Below, piece after piece: positions 46,555 to 54,515 of a DNA stretch of 64,000 nt (positions within the stretch are counted from its first letter, which is position 1; each line of letters begins with the position of its first letter). The notes below the pieces were generated by a model that saw nothing but the letters and a program-made list of their open reading frames with translations, was not told where the DNA came from and made no database searches. This DNA comes from Azospirillum brasilense (GTDB taxonomy: Bacteria; Pseudomonadota; Alphaproteobacteria; Rickettsiales; UBA3002): NCBI GenBank assembly GCA_003241645.1, contig QFOX01000002.1, forward strand, positions 19,987-83,986. Reading direction: 5' to 3'. The position numbers and the translations under genes were made by a program.

Positions 46555-48312
46555 ATGGCCAAATCGGCAACCGCTCGCAAACATGACGACGAGCAAGAAG
46601 AAATCGTAGAAAAAGCAGCCCCCTTCTCGACCGGCGAAAACTTCGCTGACCTGTTCGAGAACAGCGCCAGCGGCAAAGTGGCCGAAGGCAGCGTGGTGAA
46701 AGGCACCGTTGTTGGCATCGAAAAAGGCTTCGCCATCGTGGATGTGGGCCTGAAAAGCGAAGGCCGCGTAGAATTGAAAGAATTTGCCTCGGCGGGCGTG
46801 ATCCCCGAGCTGAAAGTGGGCGACCAGTTCGACATCTATATCGAGCGCGTTGAGAACCGTCATGGCGAAGCGCAGCTGAGCCGTGAAAAAGCACTCCGCG
46901 AAGAATCGTGGGTGAAGCTGGAACTGTTCCACAAAGACCAGACCAAGATCGAAGGCGTGATCTTCGGCCGCGTCAAAGGTGGTTTCACCGTGGACATTCA
47001 GGGCGCTGTGGCGTTCCTGCCCGGCAGCCAGGTGGACATTCGCCCCATCAAAGACGTAACCCCGCTGATGGGCATTCCCCAGCCGTTCCTGATCCTGAAG
47101 ATGGACCGCCGCCGTGGCAACATCGTGGTATCGCGCCGCGCGGTGATGGAAGAGTCGCGCGCCGAAGCACGTGGCCAGCTGCTCGACAAGATCGCCGAAG
47201 GCCAGATCCTCGACGGTATCGTGAAGAACATCACCGATTACGGTGCGTTCATCGACATGGGTGGCGTGGATGGCCTGCTGCACGTGACCGATATCTCGTG
47301 GAAGCGCATCAATCACCCGAGCGAAGTGTTCGCCATTGGTGATGCCGTACGCGTGATCGTGACCAAATTCGACCAGGACACCAAGCGCATCAGCCTCGGC
47401 ATGAAGCAGCTTGAGAGCAACCCGTGGGAAGGCGTGTCGCACAAGTTCGTGCCCGGCGCCCGCATGCAGGGTAAGATCACCAACATCACCGATTACGGTG
47501 CGTTCGTTGAGCTGGAATCCGGCATCGAAGGCCTCGTACACGTGTCGGAAATGAGCTGGACCAAGAAGAACGTTCACCCCTCCAAGCTGGTGCAGACCGG
47601 TCAGGAAGTGGAAGTTCAGGTGCTCGACGTGGATGCTAACAAGCACCGCATCAGCCTTGGCATGAAGCAGGTGATCGACAATCCGTGGAACAACTTCGCG
47701 GCCAACCACCAGGAAGGCGACATCATCGAAGGTGAAGTGCGCAACATCACCGACTTCGGTCTGTTCGTTGGCCTCACCGGTGACATCGACGGCCTCGTGC
47801 ACCACAGCGACATCAGCTACAGCGAGCCGGGCGAAGAAGCCATCAAAGCCTACAAAAAAGGCGACAAGGTGAAAGCCCGCATCCTCGTGGTTGATATCGA
47901 GAAAGAGCGCATCAGCCTCGGCATCAAGCAGCTGGAAGAGAACCCCGCCGGTGACACCACCAGCGATTACCGCAAAGGCCAGGTGGTGACCTGCAAAGTG
48001 ACCGCCGTGGAAAAAGACGGGATCGAAGTGGAGATCGCCGAAGGCGTGAAGTCCTACATCAAGAAGGGCGACCTCAGCCGTGACCGCCAAGACCAGCGCC
48101 CCGAGCGCTTCGCCGTGGGTGACCGCGTCGATGCGAAAGTGGTCAGCGTCGACAAGCGCACCCAAAAGGTTGCCGTGTCGATCAAGGTACTGGAGATGGA
48201 CGAGCACAAGCGCGCCATCGACGAGTACGGTTCGTCCGACTCGGGTGCCACCCTTGGCAACATCCTTGGCGCAGCGCTTGAAGAAGCCTCGACCAAAAAA
48301 GCAAAGAAGTAA
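46555..48312 (+). CDS. rpsA: 30S ribosomal protein S1
   Basis: A 585-residue mRNA-binding ribosomal protein with six S1 domains, each starting with a G-x-V-type strand: GTVVGIEKGFAIVDVG, GVIFGRVKGGFTVDI, GIVKNITDYGAFIDM, GKITNITDYGAFVEL, GEVRNITDFGLFVGL and CKVTAVEKDGIEVEI. The start at 46555 (MAKSATARKHDDEQEE) follows a long leader; the open frame extends much further upstream but lacks family sequence. A terminator follows. Confidence 0.97.
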   Translation: MAKSATARKHDDEQEEIVEKAAPFSTGENFADLFENSASGKVAEGSVVKGTVVGIEKGFAIVDVGLKSEGRVELKEFASAGVIPELKVGDQFDIYIERVENRHGEAQLSREKALREESWVKLELFHKDQTKIEGVIFGRVKGGFTVDIQGAVAFLPGSQVDIRPIKDVTPLMGIPQPFLILKMDRRRGNIVVSRRAVMEESRAEARGQLLDKIAEGQILDGIVKNITDYGAFIDMGGVDGLLHVTDISWKRINHPSEVFAIGDAVRVIVTKFDQDTKRISLGMKQLESNPWEGVSHKFVPGARMQGKITNITDYGAFVELESGIEGLVHVSEMSWTKKNVHPSKLVQTGQEVEVQVLDVDANKHRISLGMKQVIDNPWNNFAANHQEGDIIEGEVRNITDFGLFVGLTGDIDGLVHHSDISYSEPGEEAIKAYKKGDKVKARILVVDIEKERISLGIKQLEENPAGDTTSDYRKGQVVTCKVTAVEKDGIEVEIAEGVKSYIKKGDLSRDRQDQRPERFAVGDRVDAKVVSVDKRTQKVAVSIKVLEMDEHKRAIDEYGSSDSGATLGNILGAALEEASTKKAKK

Positions 48313-48336
48313 TCGCGCTTCCTGCTTGACGAATGA

Positions 48337-48370
48337 AACCCCGGCAGGGCAACCTGCCGGGGTTTTCTTT
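48337..48370 (+). terminator. Rho-independent terminator after rpsA
   Basis: AACCCCGGCAGG-GCAA-CCTGCCGGGGTT, a 12-bp perfect stem, followed by TTCTTTT. Confidence 0.93.
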
Positions 48371-48381
48371 TACATTTTTCC

Positions 48382-48473
48382 GTCATCGCCCGAATCGCGG
48401 TGCGATTATAGGGCGATCCACCTAATTTATTTGGATTCCCCTCTAATTTGCTGTCACACATTCGGGGAATGAC
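48382..48473. repeat. R4 palindromic repeat between rpsA and sppA
   Basis: A 92-bp element starting GTCATCGCCCGAATCGCGGT and ending TTCGGGGAATGAC. The element at 63586-63673 has the same blocks in the opposite orientation (starts GTCATTCCCCGAA, ends CGATTCGGGTGATGAC, and shares the ATTATAGGG and GGATC/GATCC blocks). Confidence 0.7.
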
Positions 48474-48492
48474 TGTTTAGGAGTCTAACACC

Positions 48493-49425
48493 ATGTCACA
48501 AGGTGACCTTCTCGCCGATCGCAAACGCCTGAAGCGCGGGCTGCATAGCTGGCGCACGCTGGCCATCCTCGCTGTGCTCATCACGCTGGTGGTGGTCGCC
48601 CAGCAATACGGTGGCAGCGGCGATGGTAAAGGCATGCCCGGCAAAAGCTACATCGCGCAGGTGACCATCGAGGATATGATGCTCGACGACCCCGAGCGTG
48701 ATGCGCTGCTGGAGGAGATCGCCGAGGATAAGAACGCAAAAGCCCTGCTGGTGCGCCTGAATTCGCCCGGCGGCACCACCGTGGCCGGTGAAGAACTTTA
48801 CCTGCAGCTGCGCAAAGTGGCCGAGAAGAAACCCGTCGTCGGCGTGATGCGCACGGTGTGCGCCAGCGCGTGCTACATGGCAAGCCTCGGCACCGACCAT
48901 GCCATTGCGCGCGAGAGCACCCTCACCGGCTCCATCGGCGTGCTGCTGCAAAGCGTGGAAGTGAGCGAGCTGGCGAAGAAGCTGGGCGTGGAGCCCATTA
49001 CTATTACATCCGGCAAATATAAGGACGTACCCTCCTTCACCAAAAAATTCACCGAGGATGAACGCGCCGTGGTGCGCCAGCTGGTGGACGATGCCTACGC
49101 CCATTTCGTGGACCTGATCGCCGACCGCCGCAAGATGGACCGTGAACGCGTGCTTACGCTGGCGGATGGCCGCGTTTACACCGGCCGTCAGGCCTTGCCG
49201 CTGGGGCTGATCGATGGGCTGGGCGGCATGGATGAAGCGGTCGAATGGCTGGAAACCGAGAAAAAGCTGCCCAAGGACATGGAAATCCGCGAAATGGAGG
49301 TCAAACCCGAGTTCGAATCGCTGTTTTCCGCGCTAAGCCAATGGACGGGCGTAGAAATTTTCGGCCGATCGACACTAGGGCTTGACGGGCTGGTTAGCAT
49401 GTGGCAGCATCCACTCACGCAATAA
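48493..49425 (+). CDS. sppA: Signal peptide peptidase SppA (S49)
   Basis: A 310-residue membrane-anchored protease that digests cleaved signal peptides. One N-terminal membrane helix (~residues 18-36) is followed by the S49 domain: RLNSPGGTT, the catalytic Ser in VCASACYMASLGTDH, GSIGVLLQ and the catalytic Lys in ITSGKYKDVPSF. AGGAG precedes the ATG. ihfB follows after 21 bp. Confidence 0.94.
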   Translation: MSQGDLLADRKRLKRGLHSWRTLAILAVLITLVVVAQQYGGSGDGKGMPGKSYIAQVTIEDMMLDDPERDALLEEIAEDKNAKALLVRLNSPGGTTVAGEELYLQLRKVAEKKPVVGVMRTVCASACYMASLGTDHAIARESTLTGSIGVLLQSVEVSELAKKLGVEPITITSGKYKDVPSFTKKFTEDERAVVRQLVDDAYAHFVDLIADRRKMDRERVLTLADGRVYTGRQALPLGLIDGLGGMDEAVEWLETEKKLPKDMEIREMEVKPEFESLFSALSQWTGVEIFGRSTLGLDGLVSMWQHPLTQ

Positions 49426-49446
49426 CGCTATGATAAGGCTAGAGAA

Positions 49447-49740
49447 ATGACCAAGTCAGAACTCATCCAACGCCTAAGCAAACGTTACCCGCACCTGTAT
49501 CAGCGTGATATTGAGGTGTTGGTGAACACGATGTTCGACGAAATCACCAAGGCGTTGGCCGCCGGGAACCGCGTGGAATTGCGCGGCTTTGGGGCCTTCT
49601 CGGTGCGCGAGCGTGAAGCCCGCGCCGCCCGCAACCCGAAGAACGGGGCCATGGTGAATGTCGGCTCGCGCAGTGCGATCTATTTCCGCACCGGCAAAGA
49701 GCTGCGTGAGCGCATCATCAACGTCATTCCCAAAGAATAG
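49447..49740 (+). CDS. ihfB: Integration host factor beta subunit
   Basis: A 97-residue HU/IHF-family DNA-bending protein. [20 protein letters not shown] and the DNA-binding arm [18 protein letters not shown] with RNPK are diagnostic for IHF-beta rather than HU. Confidence 0.95.
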   Translation: MTKSELIQRLSKRYPHLYQRDIEVLVNTMFDEITKALAAGNRVELRGFGAFSVREREARAARNPKNGAMVNVGSRSAIYFRTGKELRERIINVIPKE

Positions 49741-49745
49741 GGTCG

Positions 49746-50057
49746 TTGCCGGTGCTGCTGTTCCGCATCGTCGGCATTGGCTGCTACCTCGCGCTTGCGT
49801 TCCTGATCCTCGGGTTCATCTTTACTAACCGCTCGCCCGTGAGCGTGGAACTTTTCCCTTTGGGCGCCACCGGCGAAATGCCGCTTTACATTGTGTTGTG
49901 CAGCCTGTTCGTGGTTGGGCTGTTGCTGGGGCTGCTGCATAGCGCGGCGGTGTGGCTGCGCATGCAGCGCCGCGTAAAACGCGCCGAGCGTGCCATTGCC
50001 CAGTTGGAAAAAGAGATCGCCGCGCGCGAGCAATCGCCCGCAAAGCAGGACGCATGA
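49746..50057 (+). CDS. LapA-domain membrane protein
   Basis: A small protein (about 101-103 residues) with two membrane helices (~6-27 and ~42-64), FTNRSPVSVELFPLG between them, and a basic C-terminal coiled-coil (RVKRAERAIAQLEKEIAAR). Typical of the LapA/YciS family next to ihfB. Possible starts are TTG at 49746 or GTG at 49752. Overlaps trpF by 4 bp. Confidence 0.8.
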   Translation: MPVLLFRIVGIGCYLALAFLILGFIFTNRSPVSVELFPLGATGEMPLYIVLCSLFVVGLLLGLLHSAAVWLRMQRRVKRAERAIAQLEKEIAAREQSPAKQDA

Positions 50058-50692
50058 GCGTCGCCATCAAGAATTGTGGCATCAAGACCGCGCAGGCATT
50101 GCACGAGTGCGCCCGCACCGGTGCAGGCTATGTCGGCTTCGTGCACCATTTGGCCAGCCCGCGCCATGTGCCGCTGGAGCAGCTGAAAAAGCTCGCCGCC
50201 AAAACGCCCGATCACGTGAAACAGGTGGTGGTGCTGGTCGATCCGTCGCTCGAATTGCTGGACGAGATCCTCACCGTCATCCGCCCGCATTTCTGGCAGG
50301 TGCACCGCGTGGCCGCCGCCGACCGTGTGCGCGCCATTACCACGCATACCGGCATTCCCGTCATTACCGCCATTTCCGTGCGTGATCGCAATTCGCTGAC
50401 CAACATCGACGCGCTGGAAGGCGCCAGCGACCATTTGCTGTTCGACGCGCACCACCCGCATCAGGAAGGCGGCTCCGGCACGGTGTTCGACTGGTCGCTC
50501 ATGCGCCTCATCCGCCCCAGCAAACCGTGGTTCCTCGCGGGCGGGCTAAATGCCGACAACGTGGCCGATGCCATTGCCGCCACCCACGCCCCGATGGTGG
50601 ATGTGAGCAGCGGCATCGAGAGTACGCCGGGCGTCAAATCGCTGGAAAAGATTGCAGCGTTCAATGCGGCTGTGCTACACGGTTCCCACTAA
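50054..50692 (+). CDS. trpF: Phosphoribosylanthranilate isomerase
   Basis: Tryptophan synthesis, 212 residues, TIM barrel: [17 protein letters not shown] (CG-x-K motif), [26 protein letters not shown] with [25 protein letters not shown] and [15 protein letters not shown]. All expected motifs are present. ATGA overlap with the LapA-like gene. Confidence 0.96.
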   Translation: MSVAIKNCGIKTAQALHECARTGAGYVGFVHHLASPRHVPLEQLKKLAAKTPDHVKQVVVLVDPSLELLDEILTVIRPHFWQVHRVAAADRVRAITTHTGIPVITAISVRDRNSLTNIDALEGASDHLLFDAHHPHQEGGSGTVFDWSLMRLIRPSKPWFLAGGLNADNVADAIAATHAPMVDVSSGIESTPGVKSLEKIAAFNAAVLHGSH

Positions 50693-50698
50693 TTTTTT

Positions 50699-50772
50699 GT
50701 CATTCCTGCGGAAGCAGGAATCTACGGCCGCTAGCGCTAGAGTCCCTAGATCCCCGCCTGCGCGGGGATGAC
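50699..50772. repeat. R1 palindromic repeat between trpF and trpB
   Basis: Begins GTCATTCCTGCGGAAGCAGG and ends GATCCCCGCCTGCGCGGGGATGAC. It separates the trpF stop from the trpB start and would be part of a trpFBA transcript. Confidence 0.85.
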
Positions 50773-50787
50773 AATGTAAGGGATACC

Positions 50788-51993
50788 ATGAAAAATAATT
50801 TTCATCACCTGCCGGATGAATCCGGCCATTTTGGGATCTATGGCGGCCGCTACGTGGCGGAAACGCTCATGCCGCTTATTCTCGAGGTGGAAGCGGCCTA
50901 CAACGCCGCCAAGGTCGACCCCACCTTCCGCGCGCAGTTCGATGATTTGCTGAAGCATTACGTGGGCCGCCCGAGCCCGCTCTATTTTGCCGAACGCCTG
51001 ACCGAGAAACTCGGCGGCGCGCAGATCTATTTCAAGCGCGACGAGCTGAACCACACCGGCGCGCACAAGATCAATAACTGCATCGGGCAAGCACTGCTGG
51101 CCATGCGCATGGGCAAAAAACGCATCATCGCTGAAACCGGCGCGGGCCAGCATGGCGTGGCCACCGCCACGGTGTGTGCGCGCTTCGGCCTGCAATGCGT
51201 GGTCTATATGGGCGCGAAGGATATGGAGCGCCAGGCCCCCAACGTGTTCCGCATGAAGCTGCTGGGCGCGGAAGTGATTCCCGTGCAGTCCGGCTCGCGC
51301 TCGCTGAAAGACGCGATGAACGAAGCGCTGCGCGACTGGGTCACCAACGTGGCGGATACCTATTACCTCATCGGCACGGCAGCGGGCCCGCACCCCTTCC
51401 CCGCCATGGTGCGTGATTTCCAGTCGGTCATCGGCGCGGAAGTGCGCGAAGAAATGCTCGCCCGCCTTGGCCGCCTGCCCGATTCGCTGGTCGCCGCCAT
51501 CGGCGGTGGCAGCAACGCCATTGGCCTGTTCTACCCCATGCTGAACGATGCCGACGTGCAGATGATCGGCGTGGAAGCTTCCGGCAAGGGGCTGGACACC
51601 GCCGAACATGCCGCCTCGCTCACCAAGGGTTCGCCCGGCGTGCTGCATGGCTGCCGCAGCTACCTGCTGCAAACGGCCGATGGGCAGATCGACGAAGCGC
51701 ATTCGATTTCCGCCGGGCTTGATTATCCCGGCATCGGCCCCGAGCATGCGTGGCTGAAGGATTCCGGCCGCGTGGAATATGCCGCGATCGGCGACGATGA
51801 AGCGCTGGAAGCATTCAAGACGCTGGCCGCCACCGAAGGCATCCTGCCGGCGCTGGAGCCCGCGCATGCACTCGCCGAAGTCATCAAGCGCGCGCCGAAA
51901 CTGCCGCCCGAGCATGCGATGGTCATGAACCTCTGCGGCCGTGGCGATAAGGATATTTTCACCGTGGGTGCCGCACTCGGGGTGAAGCTATGA
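50788..51993 (+). CDS. trpB: Tryptophan synthase beta chain
   Basis: A 401-residue PLP enzyme joining indole and serine. [13 protein letters not shown] at the start, the PLP lysine in [24 protein letters not shown], the phosphate loop GGGSNAIG and CGRGDKDIF at the end. Start at 50788 is fixed by family length; TAAGGGA precedes it. Overlaps trpA by 4 bp. Confidence 0.98.
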   Translation: MKNNFHHLPDESGHFGIYGGRYVAETLMPLILEVEAAYNAAKVDPTFRAQFDDLLKHYVGRPSPLYFAERLTEKLGGAQIYFKRDELNHTGAHKINNCIGQALLAMRMGKKRIIAETGAGQHGVATATVCARFGLQCVVYMGAKDMERQAPNVFRMKLLGAEVIPVQSGSRSLKDAMNEALRDWVTNVADTYYLIGTAAGPHPFPAMVRDFQSVIGAEVREEMLARLGRLPDSLVAAIGGGSNAIGLFYPMLNDADVQMIGVEASGKGLDTAEHAASLTKGSPGVLHGCRSYLLQTADGQIDEAHSISAGLDYPGIGPEHAWLKDSGRVEYAAIGDDEALEAFKTLAATEGILPALEPAHALAEVIKRAPKLPPEHAMVMNLCGRGDKDIFTVGAALGVKL

Positions 51994-52781
51994 GCACCCG
52001 CATTGCCGAAGCATTCGCCCGCTGCAAGGCCGAGAACCGCGCCGCGTTCATTCCGTTCCTGATGGGCGGCGACCCCGACGCGGCAAAAGCGCAGGCGCTG
52101 CTGAACGCCCTGCCCGCCGCCGGAGCGGATATTGTGGAGCTGGGCATTCCCTTCTCCGACCCCATGGCCGACGGGCCGGTGATTCAGGCCGCGGGCCTGC
52201 GCGCGCTGGCCAATGGTGCCACGTTGAAGACCGTGCTGGCGCAGGCGAAAGCCTTCCGCGCGGCGCACCCCACCACCCCGCTGGTGCTGATGGGCTACCT
52301 GAACCCGGTGTATATTTACGGCTACGACGCCTTTGCGCGCGACGCCGCCGAAGCAGGCGTGGATGGCATCATTCTGGTGGACCTGCCGCCCGAGGAAGCC
52401 GCCGAGCTTGAGCCACAATTGCGCGCCCAAGGCATCGCGCTGGTGCGGCTTATCGCGCCGACTTCGGTGCCCGCGCGCCTGCCCTTGCTGGCCAACGGTG
52501 CCAGTGGCTACCTGTATTATGTATCGGTCACCGGCATTACGGGTGCTGCGGCCGCCAGCGCTTCCAGCGTGAAGGACGCGCTCGGCGCCATTGCCACGGT
52601 CACCGACCTGCCGGTCTGCGTGGGCTTCGGCATCAAGACCGCGGCGGATGTTGCAAGCTTCAACCATGCCGATGGCGTGGTGGTCGGCTCGGCCATCGTC
52701 AACCTCATCGGGCAAACGCAAGGCGATGTCGCCGCCGTTTCAGCCTTCGTGGCAGAACTCGCCGCAGGCTGTGTGCGGTAA
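51990..52781 (+). CDS. trpA: Tryptophan synthase alpha chain
   Basis: A 263-residue TIM barrel: [12 protein letters not shown], the catalytic Glu in [20 protein letters not shown], the catalytic Asp in [12 protein letters not shown], and [11 protein letters not shown]. Translationally coupled to trpB. Confidence 0.97.
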   Translation: MSTRIAEAFARCKAENRAAFIPFLMGGDPDAAKAQALLNALPAAGADIVELGIPFSDPMADGPVIQAAGLRALANGATLKTVLAQAKAFRAAHPTTPLVLMGYLNPVYIYGYDAFARDAAEAGVDGIILVDLPPEEAAELEPQLRAQGIALVRLIAPTSVPARLPLLANGASGYLYYVSVTGITGAAAASASSVKDALGAIATVTDLPVCVGFGIKTAADVASFNHADGVVVGSAIVNLIGQTQGDVAAVSAFVAELAAGCVR

Positions 52782-53166
52782 CCTTTATTCCGTCATCCCG
52801 GAAAGCGAAGCAATCCAGCGCAATCCATTGAATACAAGCCGTACAACACTACGGCCGTGCCACGGTGATTCTACTGAATCACCTGAGCAGGATTTCGTGC
52901 TGCTGCACCATGGATCCCGGACAAGCTCGCCTACTGGCTTCGCTTTCCGGGATGACAAAAAAAGAGCCTTCATCTTTGTCATTCCTGCGAACGCAGGAAT
53001 CTACTCCGCTGTAAAAGCAGGAGCCGGGGCGACGATGGAGGATCAGCGCAGGCTTTCCAACAAACCGATGGCGGAATGACAGAAAAAAAGCCTTCATCTT
53101 TGTCATTCCTGCGAACGCAGGAATCTACTCCGCTGCAAAAGGAGAAGCCGGGGCGACGATGGAGGA
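52782..53166. repeat. Repeat-filled intergenic region with a 124-bp tandem duplication
   Basis: No gene is visible. 52792-52956 is a 165-bp inverted-end element (starts GTCATCCCGGAAAGCGAAG, ends CGCTTTCCGGGATGAC). Then a 124-bp segment is duplicated in tandem (about 52948-53071 and 53072-53195); each copy contains an R1 half-element (GTCATTCCTGCGAACGCAGG) and the last ~30 bp of the glutamine-synthetase-like gene including its stop. The copies differ by only a few substitutions and small indels. Confidence 0.85.
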
Positions 53167-53928
53167 TCAGCGCAGGCTTTCCAACAAACCGATGGTCGGC
53201 TTGCCGTGTTCCTGTTCCGGCGGCTCGATGCGTTCGCGCAAGCCAAGCAGCACCCCATGCAGCATCGCCTCAATGGCTGCGCGCGGATCAGCATCCGCCC
53301 CCGGCACACGGTGTTCGATGCGCTTGTTGTAATGGTCCTCGATGGCGGGAATACGCAGCGCACAGTAGCGATTATTCACCCCCCAGCCCGCCAGTTTCGG
53401 CACATGGTCCGTATCGTCGAACCGGTACATGGAATAACCGCCGGGGCAGAAAATCGGCAAGGCGCGCGGCAAGTCGGCCAGCAGCCCGCCGAGGCTCCAG
53501 CGCAGCGCGTCGCTCGTCCATTCCTCGGTTTTATGATACGCGTTGATGCCGTCGCCATCGGCCAGATGCAGGTGCAAATGCAGGCCGCTGGCCGGTTGGT
53601 CGCTGAAGGCCTTGGCGTCGAACGTGACGCGCACATCCGCCCGGTTGGCGTGGGCGGTGATGGTGTCGCGGATGATCTCCAGCCATTCGGCCAGCCGCTC
53701 GGCGCTGGTGATGTGCGTGACCAGCTCATACTGGTGGTCGCCCGCTTCTTTTTCAATGCGCAGCAATGACACACCGCGGGCGATCAGCGCATCGCGCACC
53801 GGGCCCCAGAATGCATCCAGCGTTTCACCGCGGCTATCGGCCAGCAGCACGTAGCACTCGATCTCTGCCGCCATGACGGGGCTAAGGCCGAATTCGGATT
53901 GGAGGGATTGGATGATGATCGTTTGCAT
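53167..53928 (-). CDS. Short glutamine-synthetase-like protein
   Basis: A 253-residue protein containing only the catalytic half of the GS fold: MAAEIECYVL near the start, EAGDHQYEL, SGLHLHLHL (metal/ATP region), then NNRYCALRIP and KRIEHRVPGADADP (RIE-xR-PGAD block with the catalytic Arg). The N-terminal beta-grasp domain and about 100-150 residues of a full enzyme are missing. It could be a glutamate-amine ligase or a non-catalytic paralogue. ATG at 53928 is preferred; 53967 is possible. Its 3' end is duplicated downstream. Confidence 0.75.
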   Translation of the reverse strand: MQTIIIQSLQSEFGLSPVMAAEIECYVLLADSRGETLDAFWGPVRDALIARGVSLLRIEKEAGDHQYELVTHITSAERLAEWLEIIRDTITAHANRADVRVTFDAKAFSDQPASGLHLHLHLADGDGINAYHKTEEWTSDALRWSLGGLLADLPRALPIFCPGGYSMYRFDDTDHVPKLAGWGVNNRYCALRIPAIEDHYNKRIEHRVPGADADPRAAIEAMLHGVLLGLRERIEPPEQEHGKPTIGLLESLR

Positions 53929-54129
53929 AGCTGCCCCGTACCGTAGCGGAACGGTTCTTTTTGTCATCCTGAACGAAGTGAAGGATCTGAGATTCTTCGC
54001 TGCGCTCAGAATGACAAGAATAATGGATGGATGGCACGCCTAGCGGTCAGTAGACCGCTCCAGCCATGAGCCCGCGAGAGCGGCGTGAAGGACTAGGCAG
54101 TATGCCGATGTCCGAAGCAGGATAAAAGC
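53929..54129. repeat. Intergenic region with R2 and R5 repeats
   Basis: R2 element at 53963-54015 (GTCATCCTGAACGAAGTGAAGG ... GCGCTCAGAATGAC, ends inverted) and an R5 hairpin at 54042-54059 (AGCGGTC-AGTA-GACCGCT). No gene seen. Confidence 0.65.
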
Positions 54130-54453
54130 CTACGCTACCACGCTGTTGAGCCAGTCAACCAGCTGGCCTTTTGGCATGGAGCCGACCTTGGTGGCCACGG
54201 GCTTGCCGTCCTTGAACAGGATCAGCGTGGGAATGCCACGCACGCCAAAGCGTTGCGGCGCTTCGGGGTTCTGGTCGATGTTCACTTTCGCAACGGTCAC
54301 TTTGCCTTCGAATTCCTTGGCGATCTCGTCCAGCACCGGCGAGATCTGCTTGCAGGGCCCACACCATTCGGCCCAGAAATCTACCAGTACAGCGCCCTGG
54401 CTGCCCAGTACGGTGCCGTCGAATTCATCATCGGATACATGTTTGGTGGCCAT
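54130..54453 (-). CDS. trxA: Thioredoxin
   Basis: A 107-residue cytosolic disulfide reductase with the [15 protein letters not shown] active site and [14 protein letters not shown]. It lies just downstream of addA on the same strand, a common alphaproteobacterial arrangement. Confidence 0.97.
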   Translation of the reverse strand: MATKHVSDDEFDGTVLGSQGAVLVDFWAEWCGPCKQISPVLDEIAKEFEGKVTVAKVNIDQNPEAPQRFGVRGIPTLILFKDGKPVATKVGSMPKGQLVDWLNSVVA

Positions 54454-54515
54454 TGGACTCTCGCAAATATGATGTTGTTCTGATGCAGGTTAGATAAGCC
54501 CAGCCCCCGGGCGCG

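Noticed and set aside
48450..48473. A GTCAC in the sppA upstream region as another regulon site
   Set aside because: Only a single GTCAC (with no partner 11 bp away) is present, and it belongs to the R4 repeat border.
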